Shown here piece after piece: positions 1 through 5,318 of a stretch of DNA of 5,500 bases (the first letter of the stretch is position 1; every line of letters begins with the position of its first letter). Source of the DNA: an uncultured Oceanospirillaceae bacterium (lineage in GTDB: Bacteria; Pseudomonadota; Gammaproteobacteria; Pseudomonadales; Balneatricaceae); contig CAMIIY010000158.1 in NCBI GenBank assembly GCA_946221045.1, positions 1-5,500 of the forward strand. The letters run 5' to 3'. Position numbers and translations under genes: made by a program. Under the pieces are notes generated by a model, which worked only from the letters and a program-made list of their open reading frames with translations, did no database searches and was not told where the DNA came from.

Positions 1-58
1 CCGCCACACCTGCCAGAGTCGCTATACTCGCTGTGGAAAGAAATTGACGACGCTTCAC
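1..58 (-). CDS. N-terminus of a Tat-exported protein (partial)
   Basis: A minus-strand reading frame opens at a GTG (58-56) and runs off the left edge after 19 codons, reading MKRRQFLSTASIATLAGVA. This is a twin-arginine signal peptide: arginines at residues 3-4, then Q-F-L, matching the family pattern R-R-x-F-L, followed by a small-residue, moderately hydrophobic h-region. A perfect AGGAGG Shine-Dalgarno lies at 72-67, eight bases before the GTG, which fixes the start despite the non-ATG codon. Tat substrates are exported folded, often with a bound cofactor, and TRAP-transporter binding proteins and oxidoreductases commonly begin this way. The mature domain is outside the window, so the function is unknown. 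The gene is divergent from hexR and shares its upstream region, so common regulation is possible but not shown. Confidence 0.75.
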   Translation of the reverse strand, partial: MKRRQFLSTASIATLAGVA

Positions 59-89
59 CGACTTTGCCTCCTGTAGAGTGAATGCCTGA

Positions 90-119
90 AAAATACCATG
101 CCATCGAGAAACTCAGCAA
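90..119 (-). promoter_or_regulatory. Possible promoter of the Tat-protein gene
   Basis: On the minus strand TTGCTG (119-114) and TATTTT (95-90) are separated by 18 bases. Transcription would begin near 83, giving a leader of about 25 bases that contains the AGGAGG site. The -35 box matches TTGACA at four positions and the -10 box is weak, so this is a suggestion from spacing and position only. Confidence 0.3.
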
Positions 120-156
120 ACACCGCTAAAGATATACCCGCTTGGATGAAGCTTGG

Positions 157-162
157 TATACT
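157..162 (+). promoter_or_regulatory. Possible -10 box of hexR
   Basis: TATACT is a five-of-six match to the sigma-70 -10 consensus. Initiation about seven bases downstream would give a short leader of roughly 23 bases before the TTG at 192. No good -35 box lies 16-18 bases upstream, so an activator or an extended -10 would be needed. If this is the promoter, the upstream TTG at 153 lies ahead of the transcript start and cannot be used. CCCGCT (137-142) and AGCGGG (164-169) flank the box as an inverted repeat and could form an operator. Confidence 0.3.
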
Positions 163-191
163 CAGCGGGCAAGCGTCAAAGAGGATGCCCC

Positions 192-1088
192 TTGAACAGT
201 GTTAACCTGCTGAAGTCGATCACCGAGGCCCGCCACCTGCTGCGCAAATCCGAACAGAAGGTTGCGGACTTTGTGCTGGCACACCCCAACGATGTGATCC
301 ATATGCGCATTGTCGATCTGGCCACCGAGGCTCAGGTCAGCGAGCCAACCGTGGTCCGTTTTTGCCGCGCCCTGAATTATGACGGTTTCCAGGATTTTAA
401 ACTGACCCTTGCACAGGGCCTTGCCAGCAATGCCAGTTTTGAGCAATTTTCGCTCAATACCCGCGATACCGTGTTTGAGTTCAAACAGAAAATTTTTGAT
501 GCCATGATCGGAAACCTCATGAGCATTAAGGAGCAGTTGGACACCTCCACACTTGAAGCGGCCATCAACGCCCTTGCCGGCGCCAAGCGGGTTGAATTTT
601 ATGGCTTTGGCGCATCCGCACCGGTGTGTACTGACGCTGAGCATAAATTTCACCGCCTGAAGGTCAATGCAGCGTCCTATTCAGACCCGCATATGCAGAC
701 CATATCTGCGGTATCGCTCACCAAGTCCGATGTTGTCGTTGCTATCTCTCAAACCGGACGTACCAAAGACCTGCTGCATACGGTAAGCCTGGTACGCGAA
801 ACCGGCGCCACCGTGATTGCACTCTGCCCCAGTAACACCCCGCTGGCAGAACTGGCCGATATCGACATTCATATCGACCTGGAAGAAGACAAAGACCTCA
901 GCACGCTAATGTCTTCCCGCGTGTTACAACTGGTGGTCATTGATGTGCTGGCGGTCGGTGTGGCCATCAAACTGGGTCCTGGTGTCATTGATCACCTCAA
1001 AACCATCAAACGCAGCCTTCGATCCCTGCGACAAAACGACAAGCGCCCGCCTTTCCGCCGTGCCGATGATCTGGACAGAGACGTTTAA
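192..1088 (+). CDS. hexR: HexR-type RpiR-family transcriptional regulator
   Basis: This 298-residue protein is a phosphosugar-responsive DNA-binding regulator. An N-terminal RpiR helix-turn-helix spans about residues 1-77, with the recognition region around SEPTVVRFCRAL (50-61). A SIS phosphosugar-binding domain covers about 125-255, with the glycine/serine loop YGFGASAP (137-144) and ISQTGRT (185-191). HexR of gammaproteobacteria controls zwf, edd, eda, gap and related genes and is released from DNA by KDPG. The pattern of SEPTVVRFCR, FGASAPV.DAEHKF.R and SSRVLQL.V.DVLA.GV is that of HexR rather than other RpiR members. The frame is open back to a TTG at 153, but TTG 192 is preferred because GAGG at 181-184 sits seven bases before it and the protein then begins MNSVNLLKSI, close to known HexR N-termini. 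The C-terminal 18 residues are a charged tail. No HexR operator of the type TGTAATTAAATTACA or TTGT-N7-8-ACAA is visible upstream, so autoregulation is not supported. Confidence 0.9.
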   Translation: MNSVNLLKSITEARHLLRKSEQKVADFVLAHPNDVIHMRIVDLATEAQVSEPTVVRFCRALNYDGFQDFKLTLAQGLASNASFEQFSLNTRDTVFEFKQKIFDAMIGNLMSIKEQLDTSTLEAAINALAGAKRVEFYGFGASAPVCTDAEHKFHRLKVNAASYSDPHMQTISAVSLTKSDVVVAISQTGRTKDLLHTVSLVRETGATVIALCPSNTPLAELADIDIHIDLEEDKDLSTLMSSRVLQLVVIDVLAVGVAIKLGPGVIDHLKTIKRSLRSLRQNDKRPPFRRADDLDRDV

Positions 1089-1108
1089 AAACCACCGGCA
1101 TGACGAAT

Positions 1109-1142
1109 CTGTCATACAGCTGCAAGAATCCCTGAATAGAAT
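1109..1142 (+). promoter_or_regulatory. Weak Pho-box-like element with -10
   Basis: CTGTCAT (1109-1115), four bases, then CTGCAAG (1120-1126) resembles a PhoB box, which is two CTGTCAT-like half-sites four bases apart. The first half is perfect and the second matches only about four of seven. TAGAAT (1137-1142) lies ten bases downstream, the usual spacing in PhoB-activated promoters that lack a -35. If real, it would drive the small gene at 1285 with a second, longer leader. The degenerate second half keeps confidence low. Confidence 0.2.
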
Positions 1143-1160
1143 ATCGACGCGTTAAAAGCG

Positions 1161-1193
1161 TTTGAAATCATCATATTTCTGTTATAAAACAGA
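1161..1193 (+). promoter_or_regulatory. Promoter of the small gene, overlapped by a palindrome
   Basis: TTTGAA (1161-1166; TTGAAA if read one base later) and TATAAA (1183-1188) are 16 bases apart and form a fair sigma-70 promoter. The start point would be near 1195, giving a leader of about 90 bases. The -10 box lies inside the perfect inverted repeat TCTGTT-ATAA-AACAGA (1178-1193), a natural position for a repressor operator. It resembles a LexA box but has CTG-N8-CAG instead of CTG-N10-CAG, so LexA is unlikely. Confidence 0.45.
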
Positions 1194-1284
1194 GGTGTGT
1201 GGAGTGAAGGGAGTTCTCGAAGCAGCGCCTTTCAGGACGATGCTGCGAGGTTTCTGACCGTTTCATCTGATCAGGAGTCAGCGT

Positions 1285-1482
1285 ATGTTGCGGAAAACAC
1301 AGGACTTGAAAAAACCACAGATTGAAGTATTTGATGTACTTCTGGGTTTTGAAGAAAACGAAAAACTATCACGCAAAAAACTGGCATCACGCCGAGCATT
1401 ACAGGCCCGCAGAGCCATCGAGCATCGCATGGAAGAAAAAGCGCTGCGTGCTACGATCTCTGAGCCCTGGCTTGAAGACTAA
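1285..1482 (+). CDS. Small charged protein, PA3496-like family
   Basis: This 65-residue protein is dominated by lysine, arginine and glutamate, with no signal peptide and no membrane segment. Residues about 27-58 (KLSRKKLASRRALQARR, then AIEHRMEEKALRA) should form a single amphipathic, possibly coiled helix; the tail is acidic (EPWLED). The RRALQARRAIE.R.EEK.LR pattern resembles the small proteobacterial PA3496 family, named a putative envelope integrity protein in current annotation; I recognise this from memory and the biochemical role is unknown. AGGAG at 1273-1277 lies seven bases before the ATG, and the gene ends in its own strong terminator. Both argue that it is a real gene although short. 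It is monocistronic, about 90 bases downstream of a likely promoter. An alternative is an unrelated nucleic-acid-associated small protein. Confidence 0.8.
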   Translation: MLRKTQDLKKPQIEVFDVLLGFEENEKLSRKKLASRRALQARRAIEHRMEEKALRATISEPWLED

Positions 1483-1484
1483 AT

Positions 1485-1516
1485 AAAAAAGCCCGCTCGC
1501 CACAGCGGGCTTTTTT
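1485..1516. terminator. Bidirectional intrinsic terminator
   Basis: A perfect GCCCGCT/AGCGGGC stem (1491-1497 with 1504-1510) closes a six-base loop and is flanked by six A before and six T after, so it works as a Rho-independent terminator on either strand. It begins two bases after the stop of the small plus-strand gene and lies 17 bases beyond the stop of the convergent minus-strand gene, serving both. Confidence 0.93.
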
Positions 1517-1532
1517 ACGCCTGTAAATCCCC

Positions 1533-3023
1533 TCAAGGATCGGGATACAACACATTCAACGGAATGGAACGACTGCCTTCCACAACAATCGCGGCATGAC
1601 GGCGTTGCAGACGCCGTGGCTCAGTCACTCCACAGGAGTGGGCGATCATTTCAACTTCATGCACTAGGTGCTGATGGTAAAACGCAACCCGATCGGCCTT
1701 TACAGCAGGCACCAGCCCACGTTGTAATTCGGGGTTGTGAGTTGTTACCCCGGTTGGGCAGGTGTTCTTATTGCACTGCAACGCCTGTATACATCCCAGT
1801 GCAAACATAAAGCCCCGTGCCGAAACAACAAAGTCAGCTCCCATACAGAGGGCTGACGCCACATTGGTGGGGTTGATCAGCTTGCCAGAAGCCACCACCC
1901 GAACCCGATCCCGCAAGCCGTATTGGTAGAGTTTATTCACCAACAAAGGCAGGCTTTCTTTTAGCGGCAAACCAACACTGTCCATCAATGGCATCGGTGC
2001 GGCACCGGTGCCTCCATCACTGCTATCCAGCGTAATAAAATCCGGCGCGGCATCCTGGCCACGTTCAAGCACAGCCTGAAAAAAATCATCCAGCCACTGG
2101 GTTTCCCCCAGTACCAGTTTAAAGCCACAGGGTTTGCCCGTTACCCGTCGAATCCGCTCCACCATATTCAGCAGGTCATCAATATTAGCAATGTCAGGAT
2201 GCCGGTTTGGGCTCAGGCTGGCTTCACCCGCGGGAATGCCTCGAATCGCAGCAATTTCCGCATTAACCTTTTCTGCTGGCAGAATCCCGCCTTTACCTGG
2301 CTTTGCGCCCTGGCTGAGCTTGATCTCGAACATCTTCACCTGGGGAATGGCCGCTTTTTCCAGCAACTTCTGATCACTCAGCCGACCTTGCTCATCCCGC
2401 ACCCCATATTTAGCGGTGCCAATCTGATACACCAGATCACAACCCGCCTCTATATGATATGCGGACACCCCACCCTCGCCGGTATTCATCCAGCAGCCTG
2501 CCTTTTTTGCGCCCTGTGCCAATGCCTCTACCGCAGGCCGGGAGAGCGCCCCGTAACTCATACCTGAGATATTAAAAAGAGAAGGCGCATCATAAGGATG
2601 CTGGCAGGTAGGACCAATTCGCATCGGCTGGGTTTGCACCGCGTCTTCAGTCAGTGTCGGAAACGGCGTGTTCAGAAAGTAATAGGTTCCGGGAATTCTC
2701 AGGTCACGGGTAGAACCAAAGGCGATGGTACTGTCGATATTCTTTGAAGAGCGATATACCCAGGCCCGCTCCGCCCGGTTAAACGGCATCTCTTCCCGAT
2801 CCATGGCAAAAAAGTATTGCCGGAAAAACTCACCAATATGTTCAAACAAATACCGGAATCGGCCAATTAATGGATAGTTGCGACGGATAGTATGATTTGT
2901 TTGGTGCTTATCAACCTGATACAACACCAGGGCTGTTAAACCGATCAGCACAACCAATAAGAGAAACAGGATACCAACAACTGCAATAAAGTTGATGGCA
3001 AAGCTGGTCAAGGGATCACTCAT
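1533..3023 (-). CDS. Membrane-anchored FMN-binding glutamate synthase family protein
   Basis: This is a stand-alone protein equivalent to the central FMN/Fe-S part of the large glutamate synthase subunit, without its glutaminase or C-terminal domains. Numbering from a GTG at 3029 (498 residues): a hydrophobic membrane segment at about 10-37, a basic juxtamembrane stretch, then a TIM-barrel from about 100 to 460. Family motifs are NISGMSYGALS (153-163), NTGEGGVS (182-189), KLSQGAKPGKGG (237-248), LDSSDGGTGAAP (334-345) and ASGKL (380-384). Cysteines 413, 419 and 424 are spaced C-x5-C-x4-C, as in the 3Fe-4S cluster of GltB. The ATG at 3023 is preferred because GGAG (3036-3033) is nine bases from it but only three from the GTG; this removes two residues. 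The membrane anchor should hold the catalytic domain on the cytoplasmic face. The electron donor and true substrate are unknown, since the ammonia-supplying domain is missing. It is transcribed alone, convergent with the small gene and divergent from folE2. Confidence 0.9.
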   Translation of the reverse strand: MSDPLTSFAINFIAVVGILFLLLVVLIGLTALVLYQVDKHQTNHTIRRNYPLIGRFRYLFEHIGEFFRQYFFAMDREEMPFNRAERAWVYRSSKNIDSTIAFGSTRDLRIPGTYYFLNTPFPTLTEDAVQTQPMRIGPTCQHPYDAPSLFNISGMSYGALSRPAVEALAQGAKKAGCWMNTGEGGVSAYHIEAGCDLVYQIGTAKYGVRDEQGRLSDQKLLEKAAIPQVKMFEIKLSQGAKPGKGGILPAEKVNAEIAAIRGIPAGEASLSPNRHPDIANIDDLLNMVERIRRVTGKPCGFKLVLGETQWLDDFFQAVLERGQDAAPDFITLDSSDGGTGAAPMPLMDSVGLPLKESLPLLVNKLYQYGLRDRVRVVASGKLINPTNVASALCMGADFVVSARGFMFALGCIQALQCNKNTCPTGVTTHNPELQRGLVPAVKADRVAFYHQHLVHEVEMIAHSCGVTEPRRLQRRHAAIVVEGSRSIPLNVLYPDP

Positions 3024-3135
3024 GGACACGAACTCCGAATCAGTACACTGACAAATAAGGTTTTAGATTCTTTATCGGCCAGAGTAAATAATGATTTGGT
3101 CATGGGGTGCACAATAAAAAGCCCCAATAAATCCA

Positions 3136-3147
3136 AGTCTTAAGACT
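3136..3147. repeat. Perfect 12-base palindrome
   Basis: AGTCTTAAGACT is fully self-complementary and sits between the two divergent genes, about 110 bases upstream of one start and 200 of the other. It could be a dimeric regulator site. The regulator is not known and the palindrome is short enough that chance cannot be excluded. Confidence 0.4.
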
Positions 3148-3198
3148 GAAAAAAATCCCAAAAAATTGCGCTAAAGTATAGGTTTAATGTGCATAAAT

Positions 3199-3227
3199 TT
3201 GCCAAAATACGCATCTGAGGGTATGGT
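3199..3227 (+). promoter_or_regulatory. Likely promoter of folE2
   Basis: TTGCCA (3199-3204) and TATGGT (3222-3227) are exactly 17 bases apart, matching the sigma-70 consensus at five and four of six positions. Transcription would start near 3234, giving a leader of about 110 bases. Confidence 0.45.
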
Positions 3228-3260
3228 ACGCCGCTGCTAAAAATGCTTTTTATCCGGCGT
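3228..3260 (+). other. Stem-loop at the folE2 transcript start
   Basis: ACGCCG (3228-3233) pairs with CGGCGT (3255-3260), and inside it TAAAAA (3238-3243) pairs with TTTTTA (3247-3252) around a three-base loop. The two stems are separated by small internal bulges. No T-run follows, so this is not an intrinsic terminator. It may stabilise the 5' end of the mRNA, or act as an operator if the real start lies elsewhere. Confidence 0.4.
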
Positions 3261-3346
3261 TAAGACAAACCCCTGTTGGTGTCGGACACACTTTCTCAAC
3301 GTTCAATCAGCTCTGACCTGAAGTCACTATTTGGAAGACCCTGTTT

Positions 3347-4282
3347 ATGACAAACCTGCCTGATGTAACCAGCCATCAAAACCCGGAAGTCCATGGCGTA
3401 CTGGATTGGGTTGGCATGAATGGCATTACTGTTCCACTGCAGATTGCAGATGGTATCCAGGGCGAGTGCCATATTCAGGCCCGGGTTAACACCTACGTGA
3501 ACCTGATCAACCCAAAGGTCAAAGGAATCCACATGTCACGGCTGTATCTGGCACTCTCAAGTTTTTTTGAGAGCCAGACGCTTTCCGTCAGCAGCCTGAC
3601 AGAGTTTTTATCTCACCTGCTGGACAGCCACCACGACATCAGTACTCAGGTTTGTCTGAATTTTGATTTTGACTTCCTGTTGAAACGTCGCGCCCTGAAA
3701 AGCGACAACACCGGTTGGAAGAGTTACCCATCAACCCTGAAAGCAACCCTGATTGATGGTGAGGTAACCCTGGAACTGGGCACAGAAGTACCTTACTCCT
3801 CAACCTGCCCCTGCTCCGCTGCACTGGCTCGCCAGATGCTGCAACAGGCGTTCAGCAATGACTTTGCTAACAAAGCAGAGCTGAGCCGAGAAGAGGTTGA
3901 AAAGTGGCTGCTGTCCGAAAAAGGCTCTTATGCCACGCCCCATAGCCAGCGCAGCCTGGCTAAAGCCTGGGTTAAACTCGATAAGAACCTGACCACATTG
4001 CCACTGACTGCACTGATTGATCAGGTAGAAGATGCTCTTAAAACGCCGGTACAGACCGCCGTCAAACGTGCTGATGAGCAGGAGTTTGCGCGCCTGAACG
4101 GCCACAACCTGATGTTTTGTGAAGATGCGGCCAGACGCCTGAAACAGGCCCTGTCAGGGCATGCTGAATATACCGACTTCTGGCTGCGCGTGGACCATCT
4201 GGAAAGCCTGCACGCCCATGATGCGGTAGCACTTGCCACCAAAGGCATCAGCGGCGGTTATAACGCAGCAGATCACTGCTAA
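3347..4282 (+). CDS. folE2: GTP cyclohydrolase IB (FolE2)
   Basis: This 311-residue protein is a GTP cyclohydrolase of the FolE2 (GCYH-IB) type, which converts GTP to dihydroneopterin triphosphate, the first step of folate synthesis and also of queuosine precursor synthesis. It is cytoplasmic, with no signal or membrane segment. Diagnostic motifs are KGIHMSRLY (59-67), VPYSSTCPCSAALARQ (148-163) with Cys154 and Cys156 in the metal-binding CPCS element, ATPHSQRS (197-204) with His199, and NGHNLMFCEDAARR (251-264). About 40 residues between CPCS and PHSQRS, longer than in Bacillus FolE2, are as I recall them in Pseudomonas-like proteins. GGAAGA at 3333-3338 is eight bases before the ATG. Unlike zinc-dependent FolE, this enzyme accepts other metals and is often Zur-regulated, but no Zur box is seen here, so it may be the housekeeping enzyme. 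The dioxygenase gene follows after 43 bases. Confidence 0.93.
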   Translation: MTNLPDVTSHQNPEVHGVLDWVGMNGITVPLQIADGIQGECHIQARVNTYVNLINPKVKGIHMSRLYLALSSFFESQTLSVSSLTEFLSHLLDSHHDISTQVCLNFDFDFLLKRRALKSDNTGWKSYPSTLKATLIDGEVTLELGTEVPYSSTCPCSAALARQMLQQAFSNDFANKAELSREEVEKWLLSEKGSYATPHSQRSLAKAWVKLDKNLTTLPLTALIDQVEDALKTPVQTAVKRADEQEFARLNGHNLMFCEDAARRLKQALSGHAEYTDFWLRVDHLESLHAHDAVALATKGISGGYNAADHC

Positions 4283-4307
4283 TCAGACCCGCTCGACTCG
4301 CCGGGTC
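4267..4307 (+). other. Two small hairpins at the folE2-dioxygenase junction
   Basis: AGCAG-ATCA-CTGCT (4267-4280) covers the end of folE2 up to its stop codon, and GACCCG/CGGGTC (4286-4291 with 4302-4307, ten-base loop) follows just ahead of the next Shine-Dalgarno at 4315. Neither has a T-run, so they should not terminate transcription. They may affect mRNA processing or translation of the second gene. Confidence 0.35.
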
Positions 4308-4325
4308 ATCGACTGGAGCGAATAC

Positions 4326-5126
4326 ATGTCTCAGCTTAGCCCGGTAGTGTTTGTGTCCCATGGTGGCGGCCCACTGCCCCTGCTGAATGATCCGGGTCAT
4401 CAGGATATGATCGCCTGCTTTGCAAAGTTGCGCGGACAACTGCCTAAACCGGATGCCATTGTCGTGGTCAGTGCCCACTGGGAAGCGCCGATAGCCTCAG
4501 TCACCCGCGCTGCTAACCCTGATTTGATCTATGACTATTATGGTTTCCCGCCAGAGTCCTACCAGATCAAATACCCTGCTCCGGGCGCACCAGCTCTGGC
4601 TGATCAGCTCACAACGTGCCTGCATCAACATCAGATTGAATACCTGGCCGACGAGCAACGCGGCTTCGATCACGGTCTGTTTGTGCCTCTGTTGATGCTG
4701 TATCCGGATGCTGATATCCCCTGCCTGCAGCTATCATTACTGAAAAACCTCGACCCCCAGCAACACATTGCTCTGGGACAGGCAATCCGCTCACTGCGCG
4801 AACAGAATGTGATGATTTTGGGTTCCGGTTTTACCTTCCATAACCTGCCGGAATTTTTCAGCGCGGGCAGTGAAAGTGCCCGACAGAAAAATGAAGCTTT
4901 TGAAGGCTGGCTGATTGATACCCTCAGCAATACAGAGCTAACGGAAACAGAGCGAGAGCAGCGCTTGCTGGAATGGGAACAGGCTCCGGCCGCGCGTTAC
5001 AGCCACCCCCGGGAAGAACATCTGCTACCCCTGCATGTCTGTTACGGTGCCAGCCAGAAGCCTGCCGATACCGTTTTAACAATGCAGGTGCTGGGCAAGG
5101 CCGCCAGTTGTTATATCTGGAACTAA
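4326..5126 (+). CDS. Class III extradiol dioxygenase, DODA/YgiD type
   Basis: This 266-residue protein belongs to the LigB-fold extradiol ring-cleavage dioxygenases, in the subgroup called 4,5-DOPA dioxygenase (E. coli YgiD, plant DODA). These open catechol rings next to the hydroxyls using a histidine-bound metal. Conserved elements are VSHGGGPLPLL (His12), VVVSAHWE (His51), YDYYGFPPESYQIKYPAPG (69-87), RGFDHGLFVPL (Asp115-His116), LGSGFTFHN (His172) and SHPREEHLLPL (His227, His232). By family analogy His12, His51 and His232 are likely metal ligands and His116 or His172 catalytic. The frame extends upstream to 4233 inside folE2, but ATG 4326 is chosen: TGGAG (4314-4318) lies seven bases before it, the protein then starts directly before the first strand, and the length equals the usual 260-270. 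It is complete and cytoplasmic. It is probably co-transcribed with folE2, though no pathway joining them is established; the natural substrate is unknown. Confidence 0.9.
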   Translation: MSQLSPVVFVSHGGGPLPLLNDPGHQDMIACFAKLRGQLPKPDAIVVVSAHWEAPIASVTRAANPDLIYDYYGFPPESYQIKYPAPGAPALADQLTTCLHQHQIEYLADEQRGFDHGLFVPLLMLYPDADIPCLQLSLLKNLDPQQHIALGQAIRSLREQNVMILGSGFTFHNLPEFFSAGSESARQKNEAFEGWLIDTLSNTELTETEREQRLLEWEQAPAARYSHPREEHLLPLHVCYGASQKPADTVLTMQVLGKAASCYIWN

Positions 5127-5182
5127 TGCCTCAGAAAAGCAGAACAGCATCAAAAAAGCGGTCACCAGAGTATTCCGTTACA

Positions 5183-5314
5183 AAAAAGTCGTACTTTAAC
5201 GTACTGAATAAACTGGGCTTCACAGGCCCGGGTTTCCTTATACCGAAATGAAAAAGTCGTAGAATTAAGCTCATTCACTTAAACAGTTATCAGCATTTAT
5301 ACAATTAAGTCGTA
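5183..5314 (+). repeat. AAGTCGTA direct repeats
   Basis: AAAAAGTCGTA occurs exactly at 5183-5193 and 5251-5261, and its core AAGTCGTA again at 5307-5314. A related TTAGTCGTT lies at 5477-5485, inside the probable insertion-sequence end. Spacings are 68 and about 56 bases, not strictly periodic. The function is unknown. Confidence 0.5.
5213..5231 (+). terminator. Weak terminator-like hairpin after the dioxygenase gene
   Basis: CTGGGC (5213-5218) pairs with GCCCGG (5226-5231), including one G-U pair, around a seven-base loop, and is followed by GTTTCCTT instead of a clean T-run. It is the only hairpin of terminator type downstream of the folE2-dioxygenase unit, about 87 bases past the stop. 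Efficiency is doubtful. Confidence 0.3.
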
Positions 5315-5318
5315 AAAT

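Larger units (their letters stand above)
3024..3346. other. Divergent AT-rich intergenic region
   Basis: About 320 bases between the glutamate-synthase-like gene and folE2 hold no credible gene. Contents are an imperfect inverted repeat (ATTCTTTA 3067-3074 with TAAATAAT 3085-3092, seven of eight pairs), a perfect 12-base palindrome AGTCTTAAGACT (3136-3147), a likely folE2 promoter (3199-3227), a stem-loop at 3228-3260 and a short GTGTC-G-GACAC repeat (3279-3289). I see no convincing minus-strand promoter; TTGTGC around 3116-3111 is the best -35 candidate but its -10 is poor. No Zur-type GTTATA-N-TATAAC operator is visible. Confidence 0.6.

Noticed and set aside
162..653. 163-codon minus-strand frame inside hexR
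   Set aside because: It lies wholly opposite a well-supported HexR gene whose motifs explain the sequence; the antisense product resembles no family.
1099..1115. Intrinsic terminator for hexR from the ATGAC/GTCAT hairpin
   Set aside because: The stem has only five pairs of low GC content and no T-run follows, so it cannot act as a Rho-independent terminator.
1178..1193. LexA (SOS) box
   Set aside because: The arms read CTG-N8-CAG, whereas LexA of gammaproteobacteria requires CTG-N10-CAG.
2199..2567. 122-codon plus-strand frame opposite the glutamate-synthase-like gene
   Set aside because: It is antisense to conserved FMN-domain motifs and has no recognisable domain or start signal.
3103..3126. 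TGGGG/CCCCA hairpin as a terminator or riboswitch part
   Set aside because: It has five pairs with a 14-base loop and no downstream T-run in either direction; most likely chance.
3296..3532. 78-codon minus-strand frame spanning the folE2 start
   Set aside because: It overlaps folE2 motifs on the opposite strand and no family is recognisable.
4233..4325. N-terminal 31-codon extension of the dioxygenase inside folE2
   Set aside because: The extension has no family similarity, no Shine-Dalgarno, and overlaps folE2; ATG 4326 has a good Shine-Dalgarno and gives the normal family length.
4973..5251. 92-codon plus-strand frame running past the dioxygenase stop
   Set aside because: More than half overlaps the dioxygenase in another frame, there is no Shine-Dalgarno before its start, and the product shows no recognisable domain.
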